A stretch of DNA of 64,000 bases from positions 248,001 to 312,000 of the forward strand of contig NZ_JALIGE010000075.1 of assembly GCF_024764835.1 (NCBI RefSeq). The letters run 5' to 3'. A program made the position numbers and the translations under genes. This stretch comes from Scandinavium hiltneri (GTDB taxonomy: Bacteria; Pseudomonadota; Gammaproteobacteria; Enterobacterales; Enterobacteriaceae). Shown one piece after another: positions 42,159-51,238 of this stretch. Position 1 is the first letter of the stretch. Each line of letters opens with the position of its first letter. The notes beneath the pieces are model-generated. The model ran no database searches, had not been told where the DNA came from, and worked only from the letters and a program-made list of their open reading frames with translations.

Positions 42159-43361
42159 TCAGGCAGTCAGACGAGCTGCGTCTTGTGCGATGACCAATTC
42201 TTCGTTGGTCGGGATGACCACGGCAGGGCGGGTGCCTTCTTTGTTGATGAAGCCAGACTTGCCGAAGCGGGCAGCCAGGTTACGTTCGTGATCAACGTCG
42301 AAGCCCAGAACGCCCAGTTTACCCAGGGACAGTTCGCGAACCATCGCGGCGTTTTCGCCGATACCACCGGTGAAGACAACGGCGTCCAGACGACCGTCCA
42401 TCAGCGCGGTGTAAGAACCGATGTATTTCGCCAGGCGGTGGCAGTAAACGTCCATTGCACGTTTAGCGTCTGCTTTGGTTTCGTAGTTGTCTTCAACATA
42501 ACGGCAGTCACTGGTGACTTCGGTCAGACCCAGGAGGCCGGACTCTTTGGTCAGCATTTTGTTGATTGCATCAACGCTCATGCCCAAGGTGTCGTGCAGA
42601 TGGAAGATGATAGCCGGGTCAATGTCACCTGAACGGGTGCCCATAACCAGACCTTCCAGCGGGGTCAGACCCATGGAGGTATCAACACATTCGCCATTAC
42701 GGATAGCAGAAACAGAACCACCGTTGCCCAGGTGGCAAGTGATGATGTTCAGTTCTTCAACCGGCTTGTTCAGAACTTTAGCGGCTTCCTGAGTCACGAA
42801 GAAGTGGCTGGTGCCGTGTGCGCCATAGCGACGAACGCCGTGTTCTTTGTACAGGCTGTACGGCAGAGCATACAGGTAAGACTCTTCCGGCATGGTCTGA
42901 TGGAACGCGGTGTCGAAGACAGCAACGTTTTTGTCTTTCAGGTTCGGGAAGGATTTCAGCGCTTCCGCGATGCCGATCAGGTGTGCCGGGTTGTGCAGCG
43001 GTGCAAAAGAGGCTGCATCTTTGATACCCTGAATAACGGAATCGTCGATAACCACAGAACCGGTGTACTTTTCGCCGCCGTGAACAACACGGTGACCGAT
43101 AGCCGCCAGCTGAGCAGACAGTTCTGGTTTTTGTGCCAGAATAGTGTTAACGATAAAGTTAAGCGCTTCACTGTGAGCGGCGCCTGCACCTAAAGCCGCT
43201 TCTTGTTTGGCGCCGTCCATTTTCCATTTCAGACGTGCTTCAGGGAGATGGAAACATTCGGCCAAACCAGAGAGGTATTCTTCACCATTGATTGCGTCGA
43301 TGACAGCGAATTTCAGTGAAGAGCTACCGCAGTTCAGAACCAGTACTAACTTACTCGACAT
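42159..43361 (-). CDS. ackA: AckA, acetate kinase
   Basis: A 400-residue ASKHA-fold kinase, same length as in E. coli. It makes ATP and acetate from acetyl phosphate. The family signatures LVLNCGSSSLKF (near 6-17) and HRVVHGGEKYTGS are present, along with the nucleotide-site TGGIGEN. It is the first gene of ackA-pta. The 339-base region upstream, shared with yfbV, should contain its promoters. Confidence 0.98.
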   Translation of the reverse strand: MSSKLVLVLNCGSSSLKFAVIDAINGEEYLSGLAECFHLPEARLKWKMDGAKQEAALGAGAAHSEALNFIVNTILAQKPELSAQLAAIGHRVVHGGEKYTGSVVIDDSVIQGIKDAASFAPLHNPAHLIGIAEALKSFPNLKDKNVAVFDTAFHQTMPEESYLYALPYSLYKEHGVRRYGAHGTSHFFVTQEAAKVLNKPVEELNIITCHLGNGGSVSAIRNGECVDTSMGLTPLEGLVMGTRSGDIDPAIIFHLHDTLGMSVDAINKMLTKESGLLGLTEVTSDCRYVEDNYETKADAKRAMDVYCHRLAKYIGSYTALMDGRLDAVVFTGGIGENAAMVRELSLGKLGVLGFDVDHERNLAARFGKSGFINKEGTRPAVVIPTNEELVIAQDAARLTA

Positions 43362-43700
43362 GGAAGTACCTATTAATCTTATGTGGCTAAAAAAACGTCA
43401 GTGAGTCAAAGAGCGTAGCGCATGATGACGCTGACATTTATGATTAACATCATGCTCAATACTTTTAGCAGGCATGATGAAAGGAATTCGGGTGATTCAT
43501 CCTTCAGTTTTGCACAATTTTCAACCGATGGCAGAATGTGCAATAATTTGACGAATCGCGAGAGTGGGTCTACGCCCATCTCAGGCCGCACAGGATACCT
43601 GAATGCCGCCTTTATTGCCAAAATGTTTTGAACGTTGTCATGCATAGTTGTTGTTTTGCACGAAATTTTGATTTTTTATCTGTGAAGTTGAGGTAACGCC
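43362..43700. other. Divergent ackA/yfbV control region
   Basis: No gene. The octamer GCATGATG occurs at 43420-43427 and 43472-43479, and inverted (CATCATGC) at 43448-43455, so it is present three times within 60 bases upstream of ackA. I cannot assign a protein to it. In E. coli this region holds FNR- and ArcA-controlled ackA promoters. Confidence 0.45.
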
Positions 43701-44156
43701 ATGTCGACACCCGAGAACCGCCCGGTAAATTTTTTCAGTTCATTCCGCCGTGGGCAGCACTATGCGAAGACGTGGCCGATGGAAAAACGCCTGGCACCGG
43801 TGTTTGTTGAAAACCGCGTCATCCGTGCCACCCGCCACGCTATACGCTTCATGCCGCCGGTTGCGGTGTTTACGCTGTGCTGGCAAATCGCTCTCGGCGG
43901 ACAACTTGGCCCGGCCATTGCGACCGCATTGTTTGCGCTGAGCCTGCCGATGCAAGGATTATGGTGGCTGGGCAAGCGTTCCGCCACTCCGCTGCCGCCA
44001 ACAATTTTGAGCTGGTTCTATGAAGTGCGCGGAAAATTGCAGGAGTCAGGCCAGGTGCTGGCACCTTTTGAAGGGAAGCCAGATTACCAGGCGTTAGCTG
44101 ACACGCTTAAGCGCGCATTCAAACAACTGGATAAAACTTTCCTTGATGATTTGTAA
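43701..44156 (+). CDS. yfbV: YfbV, UPF0208 membrane protein
   Basis: A 151-residue protein, the E. coli length, with two membrane helices (about 52-90). E. coli YfbV has been reported to insulate the chromosome Ter macrodomain, but the molecular role is unclear. It stands alone on the plus strand, divergent from ackA, with its own terminator. Confidence 0.94.
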   Translation: MSTPENRPVNFFSSFRRGQHYAKTWPMEKRLAPVFVENRVIRATRHAIRFMPPVAVFTLCWQIALGGQLGPAIATALFALSLPMQGLWWLGKRSATPLPPTILSWFYEVRGKLQESGQVLAPFEGKPDYQALADTLKRAFKQLDKTFLDDL

Positions 44157-44181
44157 TTAACTATCAAAAACGCATATAAAT

Positions 44182-44212
44182 GAGGGCATACACTTTGTAA
44201 GCCCTCTTTTTT
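44182..44212 (+). terminator. Intrinsic terminator after yfbV
   Basis: GAGGGC and GCCCTC with a 13-base loop and six T. Confidence 0.82.
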
Positions 44213-44239
44213 CATGCGTAAGCGCAACAGGAGTCGAAA

Positions 44240-44734
44240 ATGGAAATGACCAACGCTCAACGTCTGATTTTGTCGAATCAGTACAAAATGATGACCATGA
44301 TGGATCCCGACAACGCCGAGCGTTACCGCCGCCTGCAGACGATCATCGAGCGCGGCTACGGTCTGCAAATGCGCGAGCTGGATCGTGAATTTGGCCAACT
44401 GACCGAAGAGACCTGCCGGGTGATCATCGACATCATGGAGATGTACCACGCGCTGCACGTTTCCTGGGCCAACCTCAAAGACGCTGACAGTGTGGACGAA
44501 CGCCGCGTGACTTTCCTCGGCTTTGACGCCGCAACCGAAGCCCGCTATCTCGGCTACGTGCGCTTTATGGTCAACACCGAAGGCCGCTACACGCATTTCG
44601 ATGCCGGTACTCACGGCTTCAACGCCCAGACCCCAATGTGGGAAAAATACCAGCGTATGCTGAGCGCATGGCACGCGTGTCCACGCCAGTATCACCTGAG
44701 CAGCAACGAAATTAATCAGATTATCAATGCCTGA
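44240..44734 (+). CDS. yfbU: YfbU family protein
   Basis: A 164-residue helical cytoplasmic protein (E. coli YfbU 164). It has been linked to toxin-mediated cell death in E. coli, but its activity is not known. No catalytic motif is evident. Its stop overlaps an ATG of the hxpA frame (TGATG), and that junction also holds the ribosome site of hxpA. Confidence 0.94.
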   Translation: MEMTNAQRLILSNQYKMMTMMDPDNAERYRRLQTIIERGYGLQMRELDREFGQLTEETCRVIIDIMEMYHALHVSWANLKDADSVDERRVTFLGFDAATEARYLGYVRFMVNTEGRYTHFDAGTHGFNAQTPMWEKYQRMLSAWHACPRQYHLSSNEINQIINA

Positions 44735-44745
44735 TGGAGGCCGCC

Positions 44746-45405
44746 GTGCAGTGCAAAGGCTTTTTGTTTGATCTCGACGGTACGCTGGTGGATTCACTGC
44801 CGGTTGTGGAACGTTCATGGTGCCACTGGGCTGATCGTCACGGTCTGAGCCACAGTGAAGTCCTGAATTTTATTCACGGCAAGCAGGCGATTACGTCGCT
44901 ACGCCACTTCCTGCCTGGCCGTACGGAAGCGGAAATTCAGGTGGAGTTCAGCTGGCTCGAGCGAATAGAGTCCGAGGACACCGCCGGGATCACCGCACTG
45001 CCAGGTGCGCTGGCGGTGCTGAATCATCTGGATGAAGCCGGTATTCCCTGGGCGATAGTCACCTCTGGTTCCGTTCCGGTGGCACATGCGCGTCATCGCG
45101 CCGCGGGCCTGCCTGACGCAAAAGTGTTTGTCACCGCTGAGCAGGTAAAACGCGGTAAGCCGGAGCCGGATGCGTATCTGCTTGGCGCAGAGCTGCTGGG
45201 CTTTGCCCCGGCTGAATGCGCAGTAGTGGAAGACGCGGCGGCAGGGATGCTTTCTGGTCTCGCGGCAGGCTGTCGCGTCATTGCCGTAAACGTACCCGGC
45301 GATGCACCGCGGTTAAACGAAGCGGATTTCGTGCTGACCACGCTCGAAGCGTTAAGCATTAACCGGCAGTCCGATGGCACGGTTGATGTGCGTCTGAAAG
45401 ACTAA
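44746..45405 (+). CDS. hxpA: HxpA (YfbT), sugar-phosphate phosphatase of the HAD family
   Basis: A HAD-superfamily phosphatase of 219 residues. Motif I FDLDGTLVDS (nucleophile and acid Asp) is near the N-terminus, motif II is in IVTSGS, the lysine in KRGKPEPDAY and motif IV in VVEDAAAG. The E. coli enzyme prefers hexitol and other sugar phosphates. I use the GTG at 44746, five bases after GGAGG and matching the short E. coli N-terminus. An ATG at 44734 overlapping the yfbU stop would add four residues. Confidence 0.93.
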   Translation: MQCKGFLFDLDGTLVDSLPVVERSWCHWADRHGLSHSEVLNFIHGKQAITSLRHFLPGRTEAEIQVEFSWLERIESEDTAGITALPGALAVLNHLDEAGIPWAIVTSGSVPVAHARHRAAGLPDAKVFVTAEQVKRGKPEPDAYLLGAELLGFAPAECAVVEDAAAGMLSGLAAGCRVIAVNVPGDAPRLNEADFVLTTLEALSINRQSDGTVDVRLKD

Positions 45406-45417
45406 ACGCATGATCTG

Positions 45418-45441
45418 GCCTCGCTTCGGCGGGGCTTTTTT
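45418..45441 (+). terminator. Intrinsic terminator after hxpA
   Basis: GCCTCGC and GCGGGGC with a TTCG tetraloop and six T; one G-T pair in the stem. Confidence 0.88.
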
Positions 45442-45497
45442 ATGCCACAATGATCGCTCTCTTTTCTGACAAGACTCTCTTCTGACAAGGACATGTT

Positions 45498-47324
45498 GTG
45501 AACGGTGAACTGATTTGGGTGTTGTGCCTGCTGGCGGTAGCGGTACTGCTTTTCGCCACCGGTAAAGTGCGCATGGATGCCGTCGCCCTGCTGGTTATTG
45601 TTGCCTTTGTTCTGAGCGGAACGCTCACCCTCAGCGAAGCCTTTTCCGGCTTCAGTGATCCTAACGTCATCCTTATCGCTGCGCTGTTTATCATCGGCGA
45701 CGGACTCGTGCGCACCGGCGTTGCCACCAGTATGGGCTCATGGCTGGTGAAAGTGGCGGGCAACAGCGAAATCAAAATGCTGGTATTCCTGATGCTGACG
45801 GTGGCGGGGCTTGGCGCGTTTATGAGCTCCACCGGCGTGGTCGCCATCTTCATTCCCGTCGTGCTTAGTGTCTGCATGCGCATGAACACCTCGCCGTCGC
45901 GCTTAATGATGCCGTTGAGTTTTGCCGGGCTTATCAGCGGCATGATGACGCTGGTCGCTACGCCGCCAAACCTGGTGATTAACAGCGAACTGCTCCGCGA
46001 AGGTCTGCAAGGTTTTAGTTTCTTTAGCGTGACGCCGATTGGCCTGGTGGTACTGCTGCTCGGCATCGTGTATATGCTGCTGGTGCGTTTTATGCTTCCC
46101 GGCGACGACGGGAAGCAAAAGAATGATAAACGCCGCACGTTTCGCGACTTAATCAAAGAGTATCACCTGAACGGCCGCGCGCGCCGATTGGCTATTCGTC
46201 CGGGCTCACCGCTGGTCGGGCAGCGTCTGGATGACCTCAAACTGCGTGAGCGCTACGGCGCAAACGTGATCGGCGTGGAGCGCTGGCGGCGTTTCCGTCG
46301 GGTGATTGTCAACGTTAACGGCGTGTCGGAGTTTCATGCGCGTGACGTCCTGCTCATTGATATGTCAGCGGCAGACGTCGACCTGCGACAGTTTTGCACG
46401 GAGCAGCTGCTGGAGCCGATGGTGCTGCGTGGTGAATATTTCTCCGATCAGGCGCTGGACGTCGGCATGGCCGAAGTATCGCTGATCCCGGATTCAGAAC
46501 TGGCAGGCAAAACGGTGCGGGAAATGGAATTTCGTACCCGCTTTGGGCTGAATGTGGTGGGCATGAAACGCGACGGTAAAGCCGTCGACGGCGCAGTGGT
46601 GGATGAAACCATCGCGCTGGGCGACATTCTGCTGGTGGTTGGCAACTGGAAACAGATAGCACAGCTCTCGCAGCGTGGGCGTGATTTTGTGGTGCATAAC
46701 ATGCCAATCGAAGTTAACGATGCCTCCCCGGCGCACAGCCAGGCGCCACATGCCATTTTCTGCCTGGTGTTGATGGTCGCTCTGATGCTGACGGACGAAA
46801 TTCCTAATCCTATCGCCGCGATCGTTTCTTGCTTGCTGATGGGTAAATTCCGCTGCATCAATGCCGAAAGCGCCTACAAAGCCATTCACTGGCCGAGCAT
46901 TATTTTGATTGTCGGGATGATGCCGTTTGCGCTCGCCCTGCAAAAAACCGGCGGCGTTGATTTGGTGGTGAAAGGGCTGATGGACGTCGGCGGCGGGCAG
47001 GGGCCGTATCTGATGCTTACCTGCCTGTTCGTGATGTGCGCCACGATTGGCCTGTTTATTTCCAACACCGCCACCGCGGTGCTGATGGCGCCGATTGCGC
47101 TGGCTGCGGCAAAATCGATGGGCGTGTCGCCTTATCCGTTTGCAATGATGGTGGCGATGGCGGCCTCGGCGGCATTTATGACGCCAGTATCCTCACCGGT
47201 TAACACGCTTGTGCTGGGACCGGGGAAATACAGATTCAGTGATTTTGTGAAGATAGGCGTACCGTTCACGGTATTAGTGATGGTGGTGTGCGTGGTGCTG
47301 ATTCCGGTGCTGTTCCCGTTCTGA
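45498..47324 (+). CDS. yfbS: YfbS, SLC13/CitT-type transporter with TrkA-C domains
   Basis: A 608-residue membrane protein (E. coli 610). Two blocks of membrane helices (about 1-210 and 410-608) flank two soluble RCK/TrkA-C domains (about 220-390, each with a PGSPLVGQRLDD-like or DSELAGKTVREM-like start). It belongs to the divalent anion:Na+ symporter group. The substrate is unknown. The start is a GTG, as the conserved N-terminus begins MNGELIW. Confidence 0.94.
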   Translation: MNGELIWVLCLLAVAVLLFATGKVRMDAVALLVIVAFVLSGTLTLSEAFSGFSDPNVILIAALFIIGDGLVRTGVATSMGSWLVKVAGNSEIKMLVFLMLTVAGLGAFMSSTGVVAIFIPVVLSVCMRMNTSPSRLMMPLSFAGLISGMMTLVATPPNLVINSELLREGLQGFSFFSVTPIGLVVLLLGIVYMLLVRFMLPGDDGKQKNDKRRTFRDLIKEYHLNGRARRLAIRPGSPLVGQRLDDLKLRERYGANVIGVERWRRFRRVIVNVNGVSEFHARDVLLIDMSAADVDLRQFCTEQLLEPMVLRGEYFSDQALDVGMAEVSLIPDSELAGKTVREMEFRTRFGLNVVGMKRDGKAVDGAVVDETIALGDILLVVGNWKQIAQLSQRGRDFVVHNMPIEVNDASPAHSQAPHAIFCLVLMVALMLTDEIPNPIAAIVSCLLMGKFRCINAESAYKAIHWPSIILIVGMMPFALALQKTGGVDLVVKGLMDVGGGQGPYLMLTCLFVMCATIGLFISNTATAVLMAPIALAAAKSMGVSPYPFAMMVAMAASAAFMTPVSSPVNTLVLGPGKYRFSDFVKIGVPFTVLVMVVCVVLIPVLFPF

Positions 47325-47374
47325 TACGATCCCGGCTGCGCTCGCAGTCCATACGCGCCGCCGGGCAGAGCGAG

Positions 47375-47974
47375 TTAAAGCGGAGAATCCTGACTGATTT
47401 CATCCAATGAAAGCTGGAAGCTCGGCACAAAGACCTGCATGAAATAGTCCATCTCCGGGCTACGACGCGATTCCAGCGTTTTTTCCAGACGGCTTTTCGC
47501 CAGCAAAAATTCGTTATTTCCTGCGGAAAGTTCTTCCAGACATTTCAGGTACGCACACAGCGCATCGGCCTGTTTAACCAGCAGTCTTTCTTCTTCGCTA
47601 CACTGATGCTCATCAATCAGCGGCGCGAAAATATCTCGCAGTTCTTCCGGCACCATATCGACCAGTTTCTGCTGGGCAATCTTCTCAATCGCTTTATATT
47701 CCTGTGCAATTTGCGAGTTGAAATATTTTACCGGCGTCGGCAGGTCGCCTGTCAGCACTTCGGACGCGTCGTGGTACATCGCCAACAGTGCGATGCGCTC
47801 GGCATTCACTGAACCGTTAAATTTACGGTTTTTAATCGCTGCCAGCGCGTGGGCGACCATCGCCACCTGCAAACTGTGCTCGGAGACGTTTTCGGTGCGC
47901 ACGTTGCGCATCAGTGGCCAGCGGTTGATCAACTTCAGACGGGAAAGATGGGCAAAGAAATGACTCTGGCTCAT
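47375..47974 (-). CDS. yfbR: YfbR, 5'-deoxynucleotidase
   Basis: A 199-residue HD-domain phosphohydrolase (E. coli 199). The metal ligands H33, H68 and D69 (MYHDASEV) are present. It removes phosphate from deoxyribonucleoside 5'-monophosphates and helps balance dNTP and thymidylate pools. It is downstream of alaA on the minus strand, convergent with yfbS. Confidence 0.96.
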   Translation of the reverse strand: MSQSHFFAHLSRLKLINRWPLMRNVRTENVSEHSLQVAMVAHALAAIKNRKFNGSVNAERIALLAMYHDASEVLTGDLPTPVKYFNSQIAQEYKAIEKIAQQKLVDMVPEELRDIFAPLIDEHQCSEEERLLVKQADALCAYLKCLEELSAGNNEFLLAKSRLEKTLESRRSPEMDYFMQVFVPSFQLSLDEISQDSPL

Positions 47975-48022
47975 GGGGGTCCTTGATGCGTTACAGCAGG
48001 TTACCCATTGTGCACTGAGTTG

Positions 48023-48054
48023 ACCGCCGGATGCAAACCCCGGCGGCCGGCGGT
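48023..48054 (-). terminator. Possible terminator after alaA
   Basis: ACCGCCGG and CCGGCGGT form an 8-bp stem with a 16-base loop just after the alaA stop on the minus strand. There is no T run, so it may only stabilise the message end. Confidence 0.4.
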
Positions 48055-48055
48055 G

Positions 48056-49273
48056 TTATGCCTGACGGTAGCCGGACAGGAAGCGGCTGAAGCGCGAGAT
48101 AGACATTTCCAGGTCATCCATACGCGGCAGCGTCACGATACGCACGTGATCTGGCCACGGCCAGTTGAAGGCGGAGCCCTGAACCAGCAGTACTTTTTCC
48201 TGCAGCAGGAAATCGAGCACCATTTTTTGGTCGTCGTGAATATTAAAACGCTTGCTGTCGATTTTCGGGAACATATACAGCGCGCCGTTTGGCTTCACGC
48301 AGCTGACGCCCGGGATTTCGTTGATCAATTCCCACGCACGGTTACGTTGCTCATAAAGACGGCCGCCCGGTACGATAAATTCGCTGATGCTCTGATAACC
48401 GCCCAGCGCCGTCTGAATGGCGTGCTGAGCCGGAACGTTGGCGCATAAACGCATCGAGGCCAGCATTTCCAGCCCTTCGATATAGCCTTTCGCGTGTTTC
48501 TTCGGCCCGTTCAGAACCATCCAGCCCTGGCGGAAACCCGCTACGCGATAGGTTTTTGACAGACCGTTAAAAGTGACGGTCAGCAGATCCGGCGCCAGGG
48601 CGGCGATCGAATGGTGCTGGGCTTCATCGTAGAGGATCTTATCGTAGATTTCGTCAGCGAAAATAATCAGGTTGTTCTGACGCGCGATTTCCACGATTTC
48701 CAGCAGCAGCTCTTTGGAGTACACCGCGCCGGTTGGGTTATTCGGGTTAATAATCACGATCCCACGGGTGCGCGGGGTGATTTTGCTGCGAATGTCGTCC
48801 AGGTCCGGGAACCAGCCTGCAGATTCATCACACAGATAATGCACCGCTTTACCGCTGGAGAGCGACACTGCCGCCGTCCATAACGGGTAATCCGGGGCCG
48901 GAACCAGCATTTCATCGCCGCTGTTGAGCAGCGCCTGCATCGCCTGAACAATGAGCTCAGACACACCGTTACCGATGTAGATATCTTCTACCGTGACGTC
49001 ACGCATATCGCGCGCCTGGTAGTGCTGCATGATGGCCTTACGGGCCGAATAGAGGCCCTTGGAATCGCAATAGCCCTGTGCCGTTGGAAGATTACGGATC
49101 ACATCGACGAGGATTTCGTCAGGGGCGTCGAAGCCGAACGGGGCCGGGTTGCCGATATTCAGTTTAAGAACCTTATTGCCTTCTTCTTCAAGACGTTTCG
49201 CTTCTTTAAGTACCGGACCGCGGATGTCATAACAGACATTATCTAATTTGCTGGATTTTTCGATGGGGGACAT
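48056..49273 (-). CDS. alaA: AlaA, glutamate-pyruvate aminotransferase
   Basis: A 405-residue PLP-dependent class I aminotransferase (E. coli AlaA/YfbQ 405) that makes alanine from pyruvate and glutamate. The PLP lysine is K240 in NGLSKTYRVAG, with NPNNPTGAVYS before it. The start is the ATG at 49273, which matches MSPIEKSSKL of the family. The same frame is open for 70 codons upstream to an ATG at 49483, but that stretch is not AlaA-like. Confidence 0.96.
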   Translation of the reverse strand: MSPIEKSSKLDNVCYDIRGPVLKEAKRLEEEGNKVLKLNIGNPAPFGFDAPDEILVDVIRNLPTAQGYCDSKGLYSARKAIMQHYQARDMRDVTVEDIYIGNGVSELIVQAMQALLNSGDEMLVPAPDYPLWTAAVSLSSGKAVHYLCDESAGWFPDLDDIRSKITPRTRGIVIINPNNPTGAVYSKELLLEIVEIARQNNLIIFADEIYDKILYDEAQHHSIAALAPDLLTVTFNGLSKTYRVAGFRQGWMVLNGPKKHAKGYIEGLEMLASMRLCANVPAQHAIQTALGGYQSISEFIVPGGRLYEQRNRAWELINEIPGVSCVKPNGALYMFPKIDSKRFNIHDDQKMVLDFLLQEKVLLVQGSAFNWPWPDHVRIVTLPRMDDLEMSISRFSRFLSGYRQA

Positions 49274-50215
49274 GAATCTTGACCTTTTCGCTAGTTTTGC
49301 CACTCCCTGCCGTGGAAGTCTGCACGGAATAAGGTACTCCCCATCCCGGGTATTTTGAAGGGTTGGCAGGACAATATTTTGCACATTACCTGATGTCTGT
49401 GTGATTTGTTTGTCTGCGATTTGGCCGCTTCGTCTGCTTAAATCACCATGTTTAGTAATAGCTTTGGTGATTAATGTTGTCATTTGTCTTGGCTCTTGGA
49501 TTATTAACTGAATTTTTCTGGGGCGCCGCCGACTATCCTGCCTCGCGTATTTGGATGTCAGGCTAAATTTTAACCACTAAAAGCTGGCGGTTTGCTACCC
49601 TATGGATGAGGGTTAATATCTCTTTCTGTGAATACATTGTTAAGCGTTGTTAGTGAATGAATATTTAAATAATTAATATTCTTTCATTAATTGCAAAGTT
49701 GTCGCTGTGTTTTGTTAATTTATTTAGAGATCATGATTATCATTTAAAAATTTATGTAAGATAATACCTAATAACACTTATAAATATAAAGGTTTTGCGG
49801 TAGGATACCGTTGTAAGCAGGCTCTGAGTATCAGCGTTCAGGTGATGTCTGTGTTTGCTAAAACAATATAACTTAATGTTATTGCTCGTATTTTTGTTGT
49901 GTTTGATGTGCTTGTAATTTTTGATGTTATTGTTGAGTGATCTTTAAGAGTTTAAAGTTAAAGTAACAGCTTTTTTTGAAAACCCTCACATAAAAGTGTC
50001 AGAAATAATTAAATCATCATTCAGATGTAAACGAAAATATAGCTAAGGGGTCTGCTTAAAGAGAAGCAGGCAGGCAATTATAATGCAATAACGCTCTTTC
50101 AGGTATTCGTCCGGCTTGCCGGGCCGGGGGATATGATTCAAAAGGAATTGCCTGATTTTCTTAGAGCACAGCATCAACCAGGCAGGTCAGCACAAGCAAC
50201 CTGTAAGTGAAGAAT
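49274..50215. other. Long AT-rich control region between alaA and lrhA
   Basis: 942 bases between two divergent starts. The alaA side holds a 70-codon open leader frame; the rest is very AT-rich with many T and A runs, as expected for H-NS-type silencing or a long lrhA leader. A similarly long gap exists in E. coli. I could not assign a promoter or small RNA. Confidence 0.5.
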
Positions 50216-51157
50216 ATGATTAACGCAAATCGTCCGATATTGAATCTCGATCTCGATCTGCTGAGAACGTTTGTTGCGGTCGCTGATCTGAATACCTTTG
50301 CAGCAGCCGCGGCTGCTGTGTGTCGTACCCAGTCTGCTGTCAGCCAGCAGATGCAGCGCCTTGAGCAGTTGGTTGGTAAAGAGCTGTTCGCCCGGCATGG
50401 TCGGAATAAGCTGCTGACGGAACATGGCATACAGCTGCTGGGCTATGCGCGCAAAATTCTGCGCTTTAACGATGAAGCATGTACGTCGCTGATGTTTAGT
50501 TCCCTGCAGGGGATGTTAACCATCGGTTCTTCTGATGAATCAGCGGACACCATTCTGCCTTTCTTGCTCAACCGAATCAGTTCGGTCTACCCGAAGCTGG
50601 CGCTGGATGTGCGCGTTAAGCGTCATGGCGAAATGGGCAACATGTTGCAGGCCAGTGAAGTTGATCTGGTGTTAACCACCCATCGTCTGGCGCAGTATGA
50701 CGCAATTTCATTGCGCACCTCGCCAACGCTCTGGTATTGCGCCGCGGATTACATGCTTCCGCCTGGCGAACCCGTACCGCTGGTGTTGCTCGACGATCCA
50801 AGCCCGTTCCGCGATATGATTATTGATACCCTGAATGCCGCACGCATTCCGTGGCGTCTGGCGTACGTCGCTTCTACACTGTCTGCCGTACGGGCAGCCG
50901 TGAAGGCTGGATTAGGCATAACTGCGCGTCCGGTGGAGATGATGAGCCCGGAACTGCGCGTACTGGGTAAAAGTGACGGATTACCGCAATTGCCCGACAC
51001 TGAGTATCTGCTGAGCTGCAATACCCACAGCCCGAACGAGCTGGTGCAGGCCATTTTCCAGTCGCTGGATAGCTACAATAATCCCTGGTATCAGTACGGG
51101 ACATATACCTCCGAAGGGGGAGACGATAACCTTGTTGCTGAGAAGGATTTAGAGTAA
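50216..51157 (+). CDS. lrhA: LrhA, LysR-family regulator of motility and adhesion
   Basis: A 313-residue LysR-type regulator (E. coli 312). The helix-turn-helix is at about 12-70 (LDLLRTFVAVADLNTFAAAA, then CRTQSAVSQQMQRLEQLVG), and the rest is the effector domain. In E. coli LrhA represses flhDC, fim and rpoS translation and activates its own gene. I start at the ATG at 50216, as the family begins M(I/S)ANRPI; a GTG three codons upstream is in frame. Effector-domain residues 145-200 vary most from E. coli. It ends at a strong terminator. Confidence 0.95.
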   Translation: MINANRPILNLDLDLLRTFVAVADLNTFAAAAAAVCRTQSAVSQQMQRLEQLVGKELFARHGRNKLLTEHGIQLLGYARKILRFNDEACTSLMFSSLQGMLTIGSSDESADTILPFLLNRISSVYPKLALDVRVKRHGEMGNMLQASEVDLVLTTHRLAQYDAISLRTSPTLWYCAADYMLPPGEPVPLVLLDDPSPFRDMIIDTLNAARIPWRLAYVASTLSAVRAAVKAGLGITARPVEMMSPELRVLGKSDGLPQLPDTEYLLSCNTHSPNELVQAIFQSLDSYNNPWYQYGTYTSEGGDDNLVAEKDLE

Positions 51158-51193
51158 CGAGTCCCGTTCTATCTGGTAACAATTTGTAAGTGT

Positions 51194-51238
51194 AAAAAAA
51201 GGCCGCTGAAGCGTAAATTATGTTCAGCGGCTTTTTTT
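51194..51238 (+). terminator. Intrinsic terminator after lrhA
   Basis: GCCGCTGAA and TTCAGCGGC with a 12-base loop; seven T follow and seven A precede, so it could work in both directions. Confidence 0.92.

Noticed and set aside
40541..42193. 550-codon open frame on the plus strand across pta
   Set aside because: It mirrors the pta reading frame; composition is rich in His, Gln and Arg as is typical of antisense frames, and pta itself is certain.
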